64,000 bases of DNA from Polytrichum commune (GCA_950295325.1 OX485806.1:1362001-1426000), one strand, 5' to 3'. Counted from the stretch's first letter, positions 1 through 12,253 are shown. A program made the numbers and translations. Notes: generated by a model not told the origin, from the sequence alone.

Positions 1-67
1 TAGGACATTCTTTACTTTCAATTGATCATTGTTCAAAGTTCTTGATTTCTTGGAATGATTTGATTGT
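1..67. other. AT-rich flank, no gene seen
   Basis: Short left edge of the window before the outer solo LTR. No coding or repeat signal is visible. Confidence 0.5.
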
Positions 68-362
68 CTACTTGTGAGCCCAAATTGGTGCTCCCAGGTG
101 TTCTTAATCCTAAATTTTATTAAAACTTAGATTTTTAGATTGCATCAAGTATGCGAAAAGATAAAAAGTGTTATGGTTTTATGTTTGGATTTAAGTTGAT
201 TTAAAGGCTAGATTGTTAGTTATGTGGTGCTTTGTGAGGCCAAATCCACCACCCTTAAGCGTCCTAGTCCAGGTGATGACTTTGAGAATCACATTTATCT
301 ATTACAACATTGAACCATGTGCAAGGTAATTTTCATGTCCAAATGAACATGTATTGTCTTAC

Positions 363-527
363 TCATTGTACTTTATTAATATTGGCCTCTTGGCTTGTGC
401 TAGAGTTGGCTTTCTCAAGAGTCCAACCCGCGGCTTTAGCCGCACATGCCCTTACGGACATCCCCCTCACTCTTTTGATCTTCACCCCGTCTCTCTTGTC
501 ATTGCAAGAGTCCTTCACATTCTCCAT
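363..527 (-). CDS. LTR-encoded small peptide (54 aa)
   Basis: An intact 54-codon ORF starts with ATG (Met-Glu-Asn-Val) and stops 130 bp from the LTR 3' end, on the LTR sense strand. Its core reads RGMSVRACAAKAAGWTLE, followed by a polar tail rich in Asn, Ser and Gln. It differs by one residue (Val for Met) from the copy at 62992. Related peptides at 47808 and 59904 share the core but have different N-termini. I recognise no known family. The evidence that it is coding is the synonymous pattern of differences between copies. The plus-strand 80-codon frame over the same bases is read as its shadow. Confidence 0.6.
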   Translation of the reverse strand: MENVKDSCNDKRDGVKIKRVRGMSVRACAAKAAGWTLEKANSSTSQEANINKVQ

Positions 528-774
528 TAATAATGCAAATGAGTTATTTTGAACGATAGGTGCAAGTGTTGAAAAACACTTTACTCTATAGTCAAATGTT
601 ACATTAAATCACATGAGACTTCCAAACCCTTGCCTACCTTAGTAAGCTTAACACTTGTCTAAGAACTATTTTAGTCTACGATTGGTCCACCACCCTATTG
701 GGTGGTTTAGTGGTTCCCTCTACACAACTTTAACATTAACTTGCTAAACATGCCAACCATCTAATTAGCAGCTA

Positions 775-880
775 ATCACCCAGTCGCAGCTGGGTTCCAG
801 CAACTAAGCTCACCCAGTCGCAGCTAATCTCCCAGTCGCATGCAGCTGGGTTCCAGCAATTAAGCTCACCCAATCCTAGT
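775..880. repeat. Short minisatellite inside inner LTR
   Basis: Several copies of a unit containing CCCAGTCGCAGCTGGGTTCC or CAGTCGCAGCTAATCTCC. The reverse complement of the same unit is expanded to about 490 bp in the copy at 61519-63286. Confidence 0.75.
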
Positions 881-3276
881 AATTGTATAGTAAATCCAGC
901 TACTAGCTACCCTTAATACAACCCCTCTAATTCACTAATCAAATATTTCTTTTCTTTAAATCTTTTCTTTTCTTTTCTTTTCTTTCTTTTCCTTTCTTTG
1001 CTCCTAATTCATGAGCTAATCTAACACACTACTTTAACTAACTACCACCTAATCACTACATGCAAACTTAAACTCTAGAGCTCCCTCCCTTGGGAGGCCT
1101 TGAGAGAGAGAGCTTGACTAATTAACTTCACTAAAAACTAATGTCCCACACACGTGGCTCAAGCTCTTAGAGCTTGCTCCCTTGAGAGCGCTTGATGGAG
1201 AGAGAGGCAAATGAGAGAAAAAAACACCTTAAGTAGCAAAGAGGGAGAGAGGGAGAGAGGGAAAGAAGGTTGAGGATAGGGTGAGAGGATTAGCACCTCC
1301 AATCACAATCCTTTAACCCTCTCCTCCAAAGTAGGGACTAATCCCCATCCACCAAGCTTCCTCCTTCCTAAACTACCAAGGTGGATCCAAAAGTGGGCAT
1401 TTAACCCGCGGAGCTCACCTTGCTTCACCTTACCCCCTACTCACATAATCAAGGCATCCTTTTATTGAAATCAAACCTTGAAATAACTACACAACACATT
1501 CTAATGCCTAAACTTAAATCCACAGCACACTTCATTCTTTTTATGTTTTGTGAATAATCATAACACATCAAAGTCAAACCAAAATTGGTTTCGAAGAGTT
1601 AATCACCACATGTGGGCACCATTTTGGGCTCACATGCTTGTTGGGGGAAAGGATTAAATTTGAGATTCAATTAGTTAGTTATTGGGAATTAAAGCTTAGG
1701 CCATGTAAACGAGCACAATTGACCGAGAGGGGGGTCAATACTGTTCGAATTGGGAGAGGGGCCACTGCACCCTAGAGAATTCCGGATAAGGGGATCAGGG
1801 GCAGTTGAGGTTGCGGCTCTGGATGCTCTCTCTCTCTCTCTTTTGGAGAACAAGGGATGCGGCGATGGCGATCAGGAGAAGCTTAGGGGGTTGGCTGCGA
1901 GGATGAGAGAAAACCAATGCAGCATGTGGAAATACGAGGAATTAACTTAAGCCGCAGAGTGGGGATTGATGGATTCTGAGCCAGGCCGCAGCGAGGGGCT
2001 TGCTCTGCCCTCCCTGGTAGAAGCTAATCAATCTCTCTCGGAATCCTAGAGCCAGCAGCCAGAAGAGGAGGGCAGGGATATGGTGGAAGAATGCAGAAGG
2101 GCACATTGACAAAAGTAGTTGCGGCCTGAAGTCGATAGGGGTGGAGGATTTTTCGTGTGGGAAGAACCAGCACATTCATGTGCGGCACTCCTACTCTACG
2201 CAGGCAACGAGGCCAGAGGAGAAGGCGAGGAAAAGAGGCCGGCAATACTTCGGGAAGGCGTGCAGCTCCTGAATTCGACGACCGAAGCAAAGGAGACGCG
2301 GCATGGAAGAATGTAGGAGGGGCTGCGGATTTGACTAAGGAAGGAAGTGGCGCGACCAGAGAATTGTTGCCGCATACTGTGGTCAGGTGGCTGCTACTAC
2401 GCTCCAGAGCAAGGTGCAAGTGGGTGTGTCCGACAGGAAAAATTTATCTTCACAAGCTGCGAATCAAGGGGGAAGGGAAAAATTCAGCTAGGTGGTCGGC
2501 GAGGTCGGAACGCCAACGCTAATGAACAAGCTCCAGGGGCCAGCTCTCATCAATGAGCAGCACAGGGGAATTCTCCTTTGGGAATGCAAGCAGCCCGATT
2601 GCACCTGCAAGAAAGGGATGCGAACCGACCTCAGGAGTGAGAGACATCGGTTTCACTCCTGAGTTGGGTTGCTCACCTTGGGCGAATTAGTGGACAGTCA
2701 CCGAGACTGTGGCACATTTTCAGTCCTGCTGGGTGCAATTCTTTAAGGGGGACGGGTGACTGAGGTTGAAGGTAGCTGCATTGTTGCGGCTGTCGAACTG
2801 GGAGGGAGTACTAAGGCCACCGAGGAGTGAGATGTTGCTAAGCTACTGAGACTAGAGGTGGTCAGAACTCAAGCAAGGAGCTGGAAGAATCACAAGGATC
2901 TCGGAAGTTTAGTCATTTCATATTAGAGATTGAGAACAGTGATATTTGTTGTGCTAAGTAGGGTATTAGTGATGTGGCTGTTTGAGAAGCTTAGTTAGGT
3001 TGATGTGATGAGTATGGCAAAGCAACTGTTTTACTCAATGCTTATGAGTTCAACAAGGCTTAACTAAGTGTAGGGTCTAGCGACTAGGCTAGTTTCAAGC
3101 ATTTGTCAATGCTAGTGTGTGGTTTTCTTTTCATTATAAAGCAAGTGTGCATTAACCTCATCCAATGAAGCATTAAATGAAATGGGTGAGAGGAAGGAGT
3201 TAATCTCGACATGTTAGTTGCAAGCCTTCACCCGGACACTGACGCATAAAGGGTGGAGGTTTGGACTCACACTACT

Positions 3277-6102
3277 CACACATACACACCACTTAATATG
3301 TTCTAAGTTTTCCATATCAACCTCTCTTGCATTCTAATTTAAATGTAGATTCAATTAATTATAAGCAATGCATAGGAAGAGTTGGCAGTCACTTTAAGAA
3401 TAGCAAACTGAATTAGGAAAAAAATCAAATGAAAATTAAATACATAGGTCGTATAATCAATGGTAAAGTAGAGAATATAGGAAATTAACCGGTTCAATAA
3501 AATAAATGATGGTAAATTAGCCGTTTTATATCAAGAGGAGGCGGAAATTAGCTAGAAACCCGAGCGTATCGGCAGTGCTTAGCTAGGTCTCCAGAGGGTA
3601 TGTCCCAAGGGTATGGGTTGTCCTTAGCTAGGTCTCCCAAGTGTATGTGCCGGGTATGGTTTAGGGTTTGGTGCTCATTGCTCACTCACTTTCTAGCTCC
3701 CTTGCCTCGCTCTGCTAACTTGCTCCATGGCTCTCCACAGAAGATTCTTTGCTCTTTTTCCCTCTCACTCCCATTCTCTATGAGGTTTCTTAATGTTGGG
3801 TTGAGTATTGGCGGTTGAGCAATGTTTCAGGCCAAGTGGTAGTCGGTAAGTTAATGCGTTTGGTATAACATTGAATGTCGAGGATTTAGCAATGATTTTG
3901 AGCATGTTCTTGAGCTTGTGGAAGATAATATATTGGATATAGGCAGGGTAACATTGTTCTAAGTTGTTTAAAAATCCATTGTTGTGAGACTCTACCTTAG
4001 TATGGTCATGAGTTCCATGGTTGTTATGGACTCTACATACAAACAAAGAACTTGTTGCTCTTGCATGGTCTGTCTTTTTTTTTTGGTCCCTGTCAAGAGT
4101 GCTAGGGTTTTCTGTTTTTCTAAACTTAACACTTCTTAGAGGATGATGCCTGTATTGGGAAATCCTCACATATGCCACAGATCTTGATCCTATCTCCATT
4201 CAAGGAAAAACATGATTATTGGGTAACCAGGACAAGTTTAGAGGCTGCCTCCATCACTCTGAGAAATTACATACTCAAAACACAATGAATTTGAGAAAAG
4301 TGGTCATTTCATGTAGTACCAGGGAAATTTGCTTAATGCACATGAAATCTTGACCTCCATGCACAAAATCATTGTATATTAACCTTTGGTCGGGTCATAC
4401 ACCAAGTTGCATGCCCATAACGGATCCTTAACACAATCAGAGACCTTGTTGTTGTTAATGTATGTTGTGTCTTTTTTTTGTCCATGTGAAGAGTGTTAGG
4501 GTTTTGTGGTTCAATATGAGATGGTTTGCAAATACAAACCGAGGTTGTGGCCACTTTTCTTATGTATTTTAGAGCTCATATGAATATCTTATTCAATTAT
4601 CACTGCAAAGTTTCATGTGCTCACTAAATGATCATATAGGTCCCCCAATTATGTTGACTATTGAACCCAAAATGGTAAAAATTGGTTTTTATTTTGGGTT
4701 TAGGTTTGATTTAAGTGTGGGCTTTTAATCTAGTGATTTCATGTTTGTGAAATTTTGGGTGATTAAGCTTGCAAATTCATCCATCTCAAGTTGGATTCCA
4801 TTTTGGGTTGACTGCATACAAGAGGAGGGTTGTTGCGGAATGAGTATGCTTGCAGACTTTATTAGTCAAGTTTAGATTTTGATTTTGATATTCACTTTAA
4901 TGTTGGATTTTGGGTTTAGTTTTCATCCAGTAGTATCAAAGCTCATGATTGGGACATGTGACGATTATAAATGTGTTTTAGAAGAGATTGCACCTCGATG
5001 AATGGCTTTACATACTTATAGAGCTTACAAACTTACAAAGCTATCTAGGTCTAATGCTATTTCTAACTTGTGTGATACCTTGGAATCTTTAAAAAAAATT
5101 ATAGGGATTATCCCCCAAAAAAGATGATGGGACATCTACCCTTCTTTCAACAAATTAGGAACCTTCAAAAACATGTTTGTCTCTATTTCTTAGCTAATTT
5201 GCTTAAAAGTCTAGTTGTTTTGTCTAAAGTTTCCAAGACAAATATGTTGATGTAAAAACTGTAGGATATTTAGTTAGAATTAGAATGTTATATGTTATAG
5301 AGAATATTGACCTAAACCTTAGAGACATTCAATTTCAACACAAACTACCATGTCATATCAAACCATGGCCCCCCTGATGGATATTTGCAAATGTTACCAA
5401 ATGAAATTAGAGGTGCCAAGTATCATGCTATAGAGATTATTAGAGAACCTAGTGATATTGGTTTGAAACATGCTTTGGCTTTTCAAATAATCATATGCTC
5501 AACCTATTTGCAATACTTAAAAGGCTAGATTTCAGGACAATGATGTTGTTTTTTCTTTTAAGATTTTAAACCCCTCAAACAAACCATCAAGGAGAGTTGG
5601 TTTGAGTTCTTGGGATGTCACAAATTTGAAAGGCCTTCTCCACCATCATGAAGTTGGGAAGCAAGTGGGAAATGAAACTCTACCCCCTCTTGTAAATTTA
5701 GATGCATGTAGAAGAGAATTTCTAAATTTTAAATTGCAAGGAAGGATAAATTGTTCAAAGATTTTTGGGCTATGATAACTTGAAATAAAATTTAACAAGA
5801 GACTTACTGTGATAGCCTTCAATTAGCTAAAATTGCTAGATGTCGGTGTATAAGTACAATTGCTTTTGAAAGGACTTTATGCATAATATTATTAAAACTA
5901 AACACCAGAATGATTTGGGAACAAAACACTTAGAAATGTACTAAGAGTGATGTTAGATGTTCCAACCCATAATTTTGACCACATTTTGGTAGAGGCAATT
6001 GAGTTATGAAGGAATTCAACAAAATAGAGGTATTTGTAATCACACCCTGAGAAATATCTTGTTGGTTATACTTGTGAAGATGCCCAAGACTTAGATTTAG
6101 AT
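3277..6102. other. AT-rich intergenic DNA, no intact gene
   Basis: No convincing coding region. Two diverged repeats of the same sequence lie at about 3.99-4.20 and 4.37-4.55 kb (both contain a T-run followed by AGGGTTTT). The motif at about 4933 (TAGTATCAAAGCTCATG) resembles the tRNA-Met primer-binding site of Copia-type retroelements, so a decayed Copia leader is possible but not proven. Confidence 0.4.
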
Positions 6103-6110
6103 AATATTCG

Positions 6111-6446
6111 CTCGGGGGGGGGGAATGATTTGTTGGAGTAGCAATATACGTGCGAACAAATGATAGGGTATTTTTAAAACATGGGGACAAAAAATTATAA
6201 ATGGACTTAAGAGTAATATAGGGTATCAAAAATGGCACTGAACATCTTTAAAGTACTATAGGGTATGGAATAATAAGTAATTTGGAATTATAAGTAATGC
6301 AATCCATTTTTCTATTAACCCAAAGTAGAAAATTACATAATGATAGCATGTGAAAAAAAGAAGAGAATTGAAAGTAATACCCCCCTATAAAATAATGGTT
6401 GTTCGCACCTATATCCTCAACTTTTTAACACACTGACCCCCCCGAG
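6111..6446. mobile_element. hAT-like MITE with 8-bp duplication
   Basis: A 336-bp element with imperfect inverted ends. The left end starts CTCGGGGGGG and the right end finishes CCCCCCCGAG. Similarity continues inward for about 50 bp, including GTGCGAAC on the left and GTTCGCAC on the right. It is flanked by identical 8-bp copies of AATATTCG (6103-6110 and 6447-6454). An 8-bp duplication is typical of hAT-type transposition. There is no coding capacity. Confidence 0.7.
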
Positions 6447-6454
6447 AATATTCG

Positions 6455-8224
6455 ATGCTTCAGTTCATATTGGTGTTTGGTTTTTTGGTTCATTTTATTT
6501 TCTCAAAACTTCAAATATATCTTGACTCGTCAAAGTATTTGAGAGGCAGGAATCTTTGACCTACAAGCAATGAAGGGCTAGACCATGTTCAAATCCTACC
6601 AATGATGTCATTAATGTGCATTACAATGTTTATTTAGTGATGTTTTGATGTTTTACAATGTTGTTTTGGTGTTTTACAATATTGTATTAGGTGTTTTACA
6701 ATGTTATTTTGATGTTTCTTCTGGTTTGAAGAACCAAACAATTGAAGTGTTGAAATTGAGATAAGAAATGATTATTACAACATTAAATTATACCCGGGAG
6801 CAAATGAGAGTTATTAGTTTTTTAATCAAACGATCTGACAAACTTTAGGATTATAACCTTTGGACCCACAAAAACTTAGGCTTTCAGTTGAAAAAAAAAA
6901 CTTAGGTTCAGCTATAACCGAGTGGCTTTTGAAAATCACTAGATGAGTTTCCAAAATAGGGGATAAAAACTGGATGAGCTTGTAAACTCCCCATTCACTA
7001 AGTATATGTTGTCTGTCAATAATGCAACTTGTTCATGGGACAGTTCATGAAATTTCTAACATTTGTTTGTTGGGAAACCAAGGATGCTCAAAAGGACACA
7101 TTGCGTGTATGTCCAAGTTGCTCATGGGTTGATGGAAGTTCTTATGGAGATTAACTTTTGACCCAAAGATACTGTAGGTTGGGGAAGTTTATTGTGAAAG
7201 ATTTGCCATGCTATTATTTGACATCCTAACTCCTAATTCTAAGACTACAAGTTAGTGTCACAATCATAATTTAAGATGATTTGTGTATCATGCATGTTAT
7301 AAGTAAATTATGTTCGGGCTCCTCGAAAAGGTGGTATCAACCTTGATCTCAACTCGGCTACCATGTACACTCTTAGTCCAATTAGTGTGGGCCACTGTAA
7401 TGTCTTCAATCTAGCCCTCACGTTGATTTACATAATGAGAATTAATGTGGGCCATGCTAATTTTCAACCCGGACCAAATCTGTAGTTCAAAATTAGTGTA
7501 GGTCACATTTCAAAAACAAAATCTAGGAAATTGATGTGAGCATATAATTTTTATGATTTTGTTATTTCTGATGTAAAGTTTCTATTTCATTTCGTGTGAA
7601 GACTTGGGATCTTGGACCACATCATTTCTACCCAACATAGGCAACTAGAGTGGCCTATGTCAAGTTTTCCCATGTTAATTTTCTACCCACAATAATAGGA
7701 TTATCAAGTGCGGTGATGTGGTCCTTGTTCTTGAACATGGTGTTGGTGATTGGTCAAGACCACGTGTTGTATTGAAAAAAGGTGACTGCCACGTGGCATT
7801 TCAAAATGCGAGCAAGAACGTGAACTGACACGTGGTCCACTTCAGGCATCCCATTTGGAGTTTGTATGGACCCAATTTGGTTGCAGTATGTCAAAGTACT
7901 TGACAACCTGTCATCATTTTTGTCAAGAATCCAATCAGGTCAAAACAGTTGTTAAATAATTACCTTATATAAACCAACTCAAATGGGGTGTGATGTGTGT
8001 GTGTACCTTGTAGGTTGTGTGGTAGGAAAATAAAGCCATGTGGAGGTGCTCATCTCAGTCATTTCCGTTTGTCATACACCAACTTTGTCAGTAAGTTGGT
8101 TACCACTTTGTGGGTGGACTCTGCTCGACTGTTTCCTTGTGGGTAATAAAGTTATCATGTTGTGGATGTCTGGAGTTGTAACGAAAAAATGCTCCATGAA
8201 GCTATGATCGGGGAGAACCGGTCC
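6455..8224. other. AT-rich intergenic DNA, no gene seen
   Basis: No coding signal. Three loose copies of a motif like AATTAGTGTGGGCC occur at about 7.38-7.50 kb. Confidence 0.4.
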
Positions 8225-8227
8225 TTA

Positions 8228-9451
8228 GGGGCGGTTTGCACCATAGACCATGAACTTGTCCCAAGGAAGATGCCTTATTCCGTGGTACGAGTTCATGGTC
8301 TACATTTCATGGTCCGAGTTCTTAAAAAATTGATTTACAAAGCCGTTGGGCCCCTCACTAGGTGTAAACCGAATGTGGACCAAGAGGAATGACCATGCGG
8401 CAAGAAGTGGATGTGCTGATTTTTTTAATATAAGCCCAAAAAGGGCAGTTTTGGGAAAAAATGAAGTTTGACCATTTTGTTGACTTCAATTTGCCTTCAC
8501 TTGCCTACACATGCCTTCACTTTATCTTGTCACTTAGTTTTTTCTTCTTTTCGCCATAAAGTTTGATCATTCTCTTGTCATCTCTTGGGCTTCAACTGTC
8601 TTCACTTCTTGTTAAATGTGTCGAAGATGTGGCTTGCAAATCTTCTCACAACAATTTTTACAAAAAAAAATGAGCGATTCAATTTGTACATGTTCAATGT
8701 AATTTACATGTGACATGTAACTTGTGTTGTCACTACACTAAATACGATATTTAGTGTTTGATTATATCTAATGTTGTTACCACCCAACCTTGCTCAACAC
8801 TAAATTTTAATTCTTTGATAATTAATGTTAGAAGATTTCCCATTGCGCTTCTTTTGACCACCCTGATCTACAGTCACTAAACGACTGTGTATTTTTCTTT
8901 TTTTCTTTTGCAACTGTAGTTTTTAAACATTTGGGGCATGTAATATACCGTTGGAAAGATATTTTCAAGACCTTTCCAACGGTATATTACACGCCCCCAA
9001 ATTCCAAACATTGCAGCTGGTAGACCAAAAAAATAAATCTGCACTTGAATTCTTGAGTTTTAGATGTCCCGCGTTGTTTGATGAAACATGTGTAAGCCGG
9101 TTTAAGGGGTAGGGCAAGGTAGTGCAGGTATGTCTCATGGGCTATAATATAATTAAGGCACATAAAAGGTAGATTCATTACAACATTCTTGAAATGGAAT
9201 TTCTTTGACATGGGCCCTTGCCTTTTCCTACCAGACCACCTCTCTTGCCTCTCTCACTGCAAAACCCGTTGGACCATGTCAGTGCATTTATTAGGCCTTA
9301 AATTTTATATTTTGGGGACCTCAACCTCCATGGTCCTTGTGCCATTTTTTCCTTAGTGTAAACCAAAGTTGTCCCGGGACAACTTCAAGAGCCAATCAAC
9401 TGCCTTGCAAAGCCCTGGTCCAACTTCATGGTCCATAGTGTAAACTGCCCC
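8228..9451. mobile_element. PIF/Harbinger-type non-autonomous element
   Basis: A 1,224-bp element. The left end reads GGGGCGGTTTGCACCATAG and the right end is its near inverse (ATGGTCCATAGTGTAAACTGCCCC). TTA lies on both sides (8225-8227, 9452-9454). GC-rich ends with a TTA/TAA duplication are the PIF/Harbinger signature. There is no transposase ORF. It contains a hairpin at 8931-9001. Confidence 0.75.
8931..9001. repeat. Near-perfect hairpin inside MITE
   Basis: Bases 8941-8958 and 8972-8989 are perfect 18-bp inverse complements around a 13-base spacer. The arms extend about 11 bp further with two differences (TTTGGGGCATG against the inverse of ACGCCCCCAAA). The fold is compact enough to be a small-RNA precursor, but expression is unknown. 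Confidence 0.7.
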
Positions 9452-9455
9452 TTAG

Positions 9456-9905
9456 TTACAGATGAACCGGTTGAGTTTGAGAAATAACCGGTTGAAGTTG
9501 GAGACTTCAGGAGGATTACCAATCATTTTAGAGGAATCTATAGAAGGAATGTACCCCAATTTAATAAAGGAAAACCGGAGGATGTCAACATGTAACTGGT
9601 TGGACTTGCAAACACTAGGTGTGCAATTGTATTGGTGAGCAATCAAGCCAGATATTTCATTAATGAAGTAATGAAGATCTTCATGGCAGTGATCGGGGAG
9701 ATTTTTGAGCATACTAATCGGTTGAGCTCCTATTGTTTGCAAGTTCAACCGGTTACATGTTGACACCCTCCGGTTTTCCTTTATTAAATTGGGGTATATT
9801 CTTTCTATAGATTCCTCTAAAATGATTGGTAATTCTCCTGAAGTCTTGAACTTCAACCGGTTATTTTCCAAACTCAACCAGTTCATTTGCAACTAACTGC
9901 CGGTT
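9456..9905. repeat. Foldback repeat with about 150-bp arms
   Basis: The left arm (about 9456-9612) and right arm (about 9735-9905) are inverse copies of each other, both rich in the motif AACCGGTT, with a loop of about 125 bp. Single arms of the same family lie at about 10860-11067 and 19065-19260. The element interrupts the Gypsy integrase relic. An open frame of 146 codons (9452-9892, minus) runs through the fold and is probably not a gene. Confidence 0.65.
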
Positions 9906-9913
9906 CTCCTTGA

Positions 9914-10171
9914 TCATAGGTTTGTACATAGTGCACGAGCTTTTGCCCATTTGGTAGCAGAATCTATGGCTACCAATATGTACCTATTAAAAGTGTGACG
10001 AGCAGCAAGTTTGATGGCTAGGGCGAACCAACCTGTACACTGGTTCCTTGGAGGCAAGGGTTTAGGCATCCAACAAGGAACGAGTGTATGGGTTGGTTCG
10101 CCGAAATCAGGTTTGATGGGGTCCATGAAGTCTAGTGCCCATTCTATAAATGACTTAGCTGATGCGTCCAA
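9914..10171 (-). pseudogene. Gypsy integrase core fragment
   Basis: Reads FMDPIKP near the start and, after an inserted stretch of about 40 residues, NRYILVAIDSATKWAKARAL. This matches the start of the Ty3/Gypsy integrase core, whose usual form is LDFMGPIKP...NRYILVATDYATKW. The first catalytic Asp of the DDE triad is the D in VAIDSA. The rest of the core is lost where the foldback repeat begins. It belongs with the fragments at 11155 and 12021-12740 as one broken minus-strand pol. Confidence 0.75.
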
Positions 10172-10859
10172 AATTAAGGTGGTCTGACCAATTATTAGTA
10201 ATCTCTCTGCCTATGGCACCTGTCACACGCTTCACACTAATGCATACTACCGTAGCACCATAGTTGGTTTGTGCACCTCGAAATGAATATTTATTTATTT
10301 ATTTGAAAAATAAAGTTCGCCAACTAAGATACATAATTTATGAAATTTCGTCAGCCTTATGATTCTTTTAAAAAAAATCGTTTTTTTCAGTAAGATCCAG
10401 CAGTACTGCAAGTAGGTTGTTGTTTTTTTCATTCATTTGTGGCGGCTTCTTGGCCTTAAACCTAAGTATCCACCTTAACCTTACTTAATGTTGCTCTTGT
10501 TTGTCTTTGCACAATGTATGTGTTAGGTCTTTTGTATGTATTTGCACTTTGACATGTGTGAGAAGAGTGTTAGAAATGGCACCAAAACAACGACAAGTTG
10601 ATTTTGCTTTCATCCCTATTATCCCTTGTGGAGCTCATGAACATGGCGCTAAGCATGTAGCCTCTTATGGCGTGTTGACATGGTTGGAGCTTAGAAGAGT
10701 CCAAATTTTCCATTAATTAGTTTTTTTTTTCTAATATGAATTTTCGCTTATTCGTTTGATTGGACTCATAATTTTTGAATTTTTTTTGGTTTTTTTTTTG
10801 GGAATTTTTTTTGCACAAACCAACTATAGTATCACAATACTCAATGCCCCGGAAATTTT

Positions 10860-11067
10860 GAGACATATGTAGTCGGTCAAGATCCTAGTGATTCTAAATC
10901 CAACCGGTTACATGTTGACATAACCTTCCGGTTGTGCTGCTTTATTCATTTGGGGTATATTCTTCTATATATTCCTCTAAAATGATGGGTAATTCTCCGG
11001 AAGTCTCCAACTTCAACTGGTTATTTCTCAAACTCAACCGGTTCATCTGCAACTAACTGCCGGTTCT
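10860..11067. repeat. Single copy of foldback-family repeat
   Basis: About 200 bp matching the right arm of the foldback at 9735-9905 (AACCGGTTACATGTTGACA through AACTGCCGGTTCTC). It separates the integrase core fragment from the H2C2 fragment of the Gypsy relic. A similar sequence in inverse orientation is at 19065-19260. Confidence 0.65.
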
Positions 11068-11154
11068 CAAAGGACAGTGATACTAGTATATTATGCAAGG
11101 AAGGTTGGCGACCAATAGCCTCCTTTTAAGACGATTGATAGATCTTCTTCACTA

Positions 11155-11337
11155 TTATAACAGTTGAGGTAAGTTATGTCCTCCTTCTAGTTGATCATAC
11201 ACTTGGTGGACAACAGTTGGTACCTTCCTTGGGTACACACATGGCTTCATAACTTGGTTGACGCCTCTCTTGTGCAATCGGTTGTCAATTAGACTATAAC
11301 GAATGTTTTTTGAAAAATTATCTCCTCTTTTGATCAT
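11155..11337 (-). pseudogene. Gypsy integrase zinc-finger (H2C2) fragment
   Basis: Contains YSLIDNRLHKRGVNQVMKPC and VPTVVHQVYDQLEGGH. These match the Gypsy integrase H2C2 region, usually YSLIDGRLFKRGVD...CV...VP.V...H...GGH. The frame ends at the MITE inserted at 11340. It is part of the same decayed pol as the neighbouring fragments. Confidence 0.7.
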
Positions 11338-11339
11338 TA

Positions 11340-11915
11340 GGAGTTGTTTACTTCATGGACCATGAAGTCGTCCCAAGGCCTTGTAAAATCTGTGATTGGC
11401 TGTTGAACTCTTCCTAGAACCACTTCGGTTCACACCAAGGAAAACATGTCAGAGTGACCATGAAGTTCAAGGTCCCCAAAAGACATATTTGAAGGCCTAT
11501 ACTATCTACTGACATGGTCCGTTGGGTTTTTGTGGCGGGAGAGGTAAAAGAGGTGCTTTGGTAGAAAAAGGCAAGGGCCCATGGCAAAGAAATGTTGTTA
11601 TTAGGAAATTTTAATGAATATTCTTTGGGGAAGAGAAGATGAAGACAAGAGAAGACATGAGAATGGTTGAACTTGAATTTTTTTTAAAAAAAAACTGCCC
11701 CTTTTGGGCATATATATTAAAAAAATCAGCACATCCACTTTTTGGTGCATGAGTCTTCTTGGTCCATATTTGGTTTACACCTAGTGAGGGGCCCAAAGGC
11801 TTTGTAAATTGTTTTTTTAAGAAATCAGGCCATGGAAGTTGGACCATGAAGTCGGACCATGGAAAAAGGGCATCTTTCATGGTCCAACTTCATGGTCCAT
11901 GGTGTAAACTGGCCC
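11340..11915. mobile_element. PIF/Harbinger-type MITE in Gypsy relic
   Basis: A 576-bp element with TTA on both sides (11337-11339 and 11916-11918). The right end is the inverse of GGGCCAGTTTACACCATGG; the left end is GGAGTTGTTTACTTCATGG. It shares internal sequence with the 8228 element (the sentence-like motif around GACCATGAA). It lies inside the Gypsy pol relic. Confidence 0.7.
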
Positions 11916-12253
11916 TTAGTGAGGTTGGTTGGTGCTATATCTGTCCTTAAAAAAACATTCTTCATCTTTGTACCATACATGACACAGATGTTGAAAATAG
12001 TAATGCATCTAGTGCTTGGTCTAAAACACATGTAGTGGGTTCACGATTTGACACCCATTTGGCAACTTATACATGGCATCCGCCATGACACGTGATTTTT
12101 CTATTTTGTGCACCACCGTAAAATCATACTCCAAGAATAACAACAACCACCTAGCAACTTGTCCAGATACTTGTGGTTTGTGTATCACATGGACCAATGC
12201 CATGTGATCAACGTTGTAGAACAAAGCCTTGATGCCCAAAATGTGATGTCTAA

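Larger units (their letters stand above)
233..1634 (-). mobile_element. Inner solo LTR nested in the outer LTR
   Basis: Begins TGTGAGGCCAAATCC and ends TTTTGGGCTCACA, in inverse orientation to its host LTR. Perfect 5-bp duplications TGCTT lie at 228-232 and 1635-1639. It is 1,402 bp. It is nearly identical to the copy at 61519-63286: I count about two differences in roughly 240 bp compared around the peptide region. The main length difference is the tandem repeat, about 100 bp here versus about 490 bp there. It holds a peptide ORF at 363-527 on its sense (minus) strand. Confidence 0.9.
73..3271 (+). mobile_element. Outer solo LTR, interrupted by a nested LTR
   Basis: The element begins TGTGAGCCCAAATTGG and ends GGTTTGGACTCACA. 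It is flanked by perfect 5-bp duplications CTACT (68-72 and 3272-3276). Without the nested copy and its duplication the length is about 1,792 bp, close to the 1,768-bp copy at 61519. TG...CA ends with a 5-bp target duplication are the hallmark of an LTR retrotransposon, and no internal domain follows, so it is read as a solo LTR left by LTR-LTR recombination. I see no copy of the family's conserved peptide here. The short ORFs at 1.75-2.55 kb lie inside this LTR and look like chance ORFs. Confidence 0.85.

Noticed and set aside
310-552. 80-codon plus-strand frame duplicated at 62967-63209 minus
   Set aside because: It is the antisense of the better supported LTR peptide. Third-position differences fit the sense frame, not this one.
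9452-9892. 146-codon minus-strand frame
   Set aside because: Runs through both arms and loop of an inverted repeat; no family resemblance.
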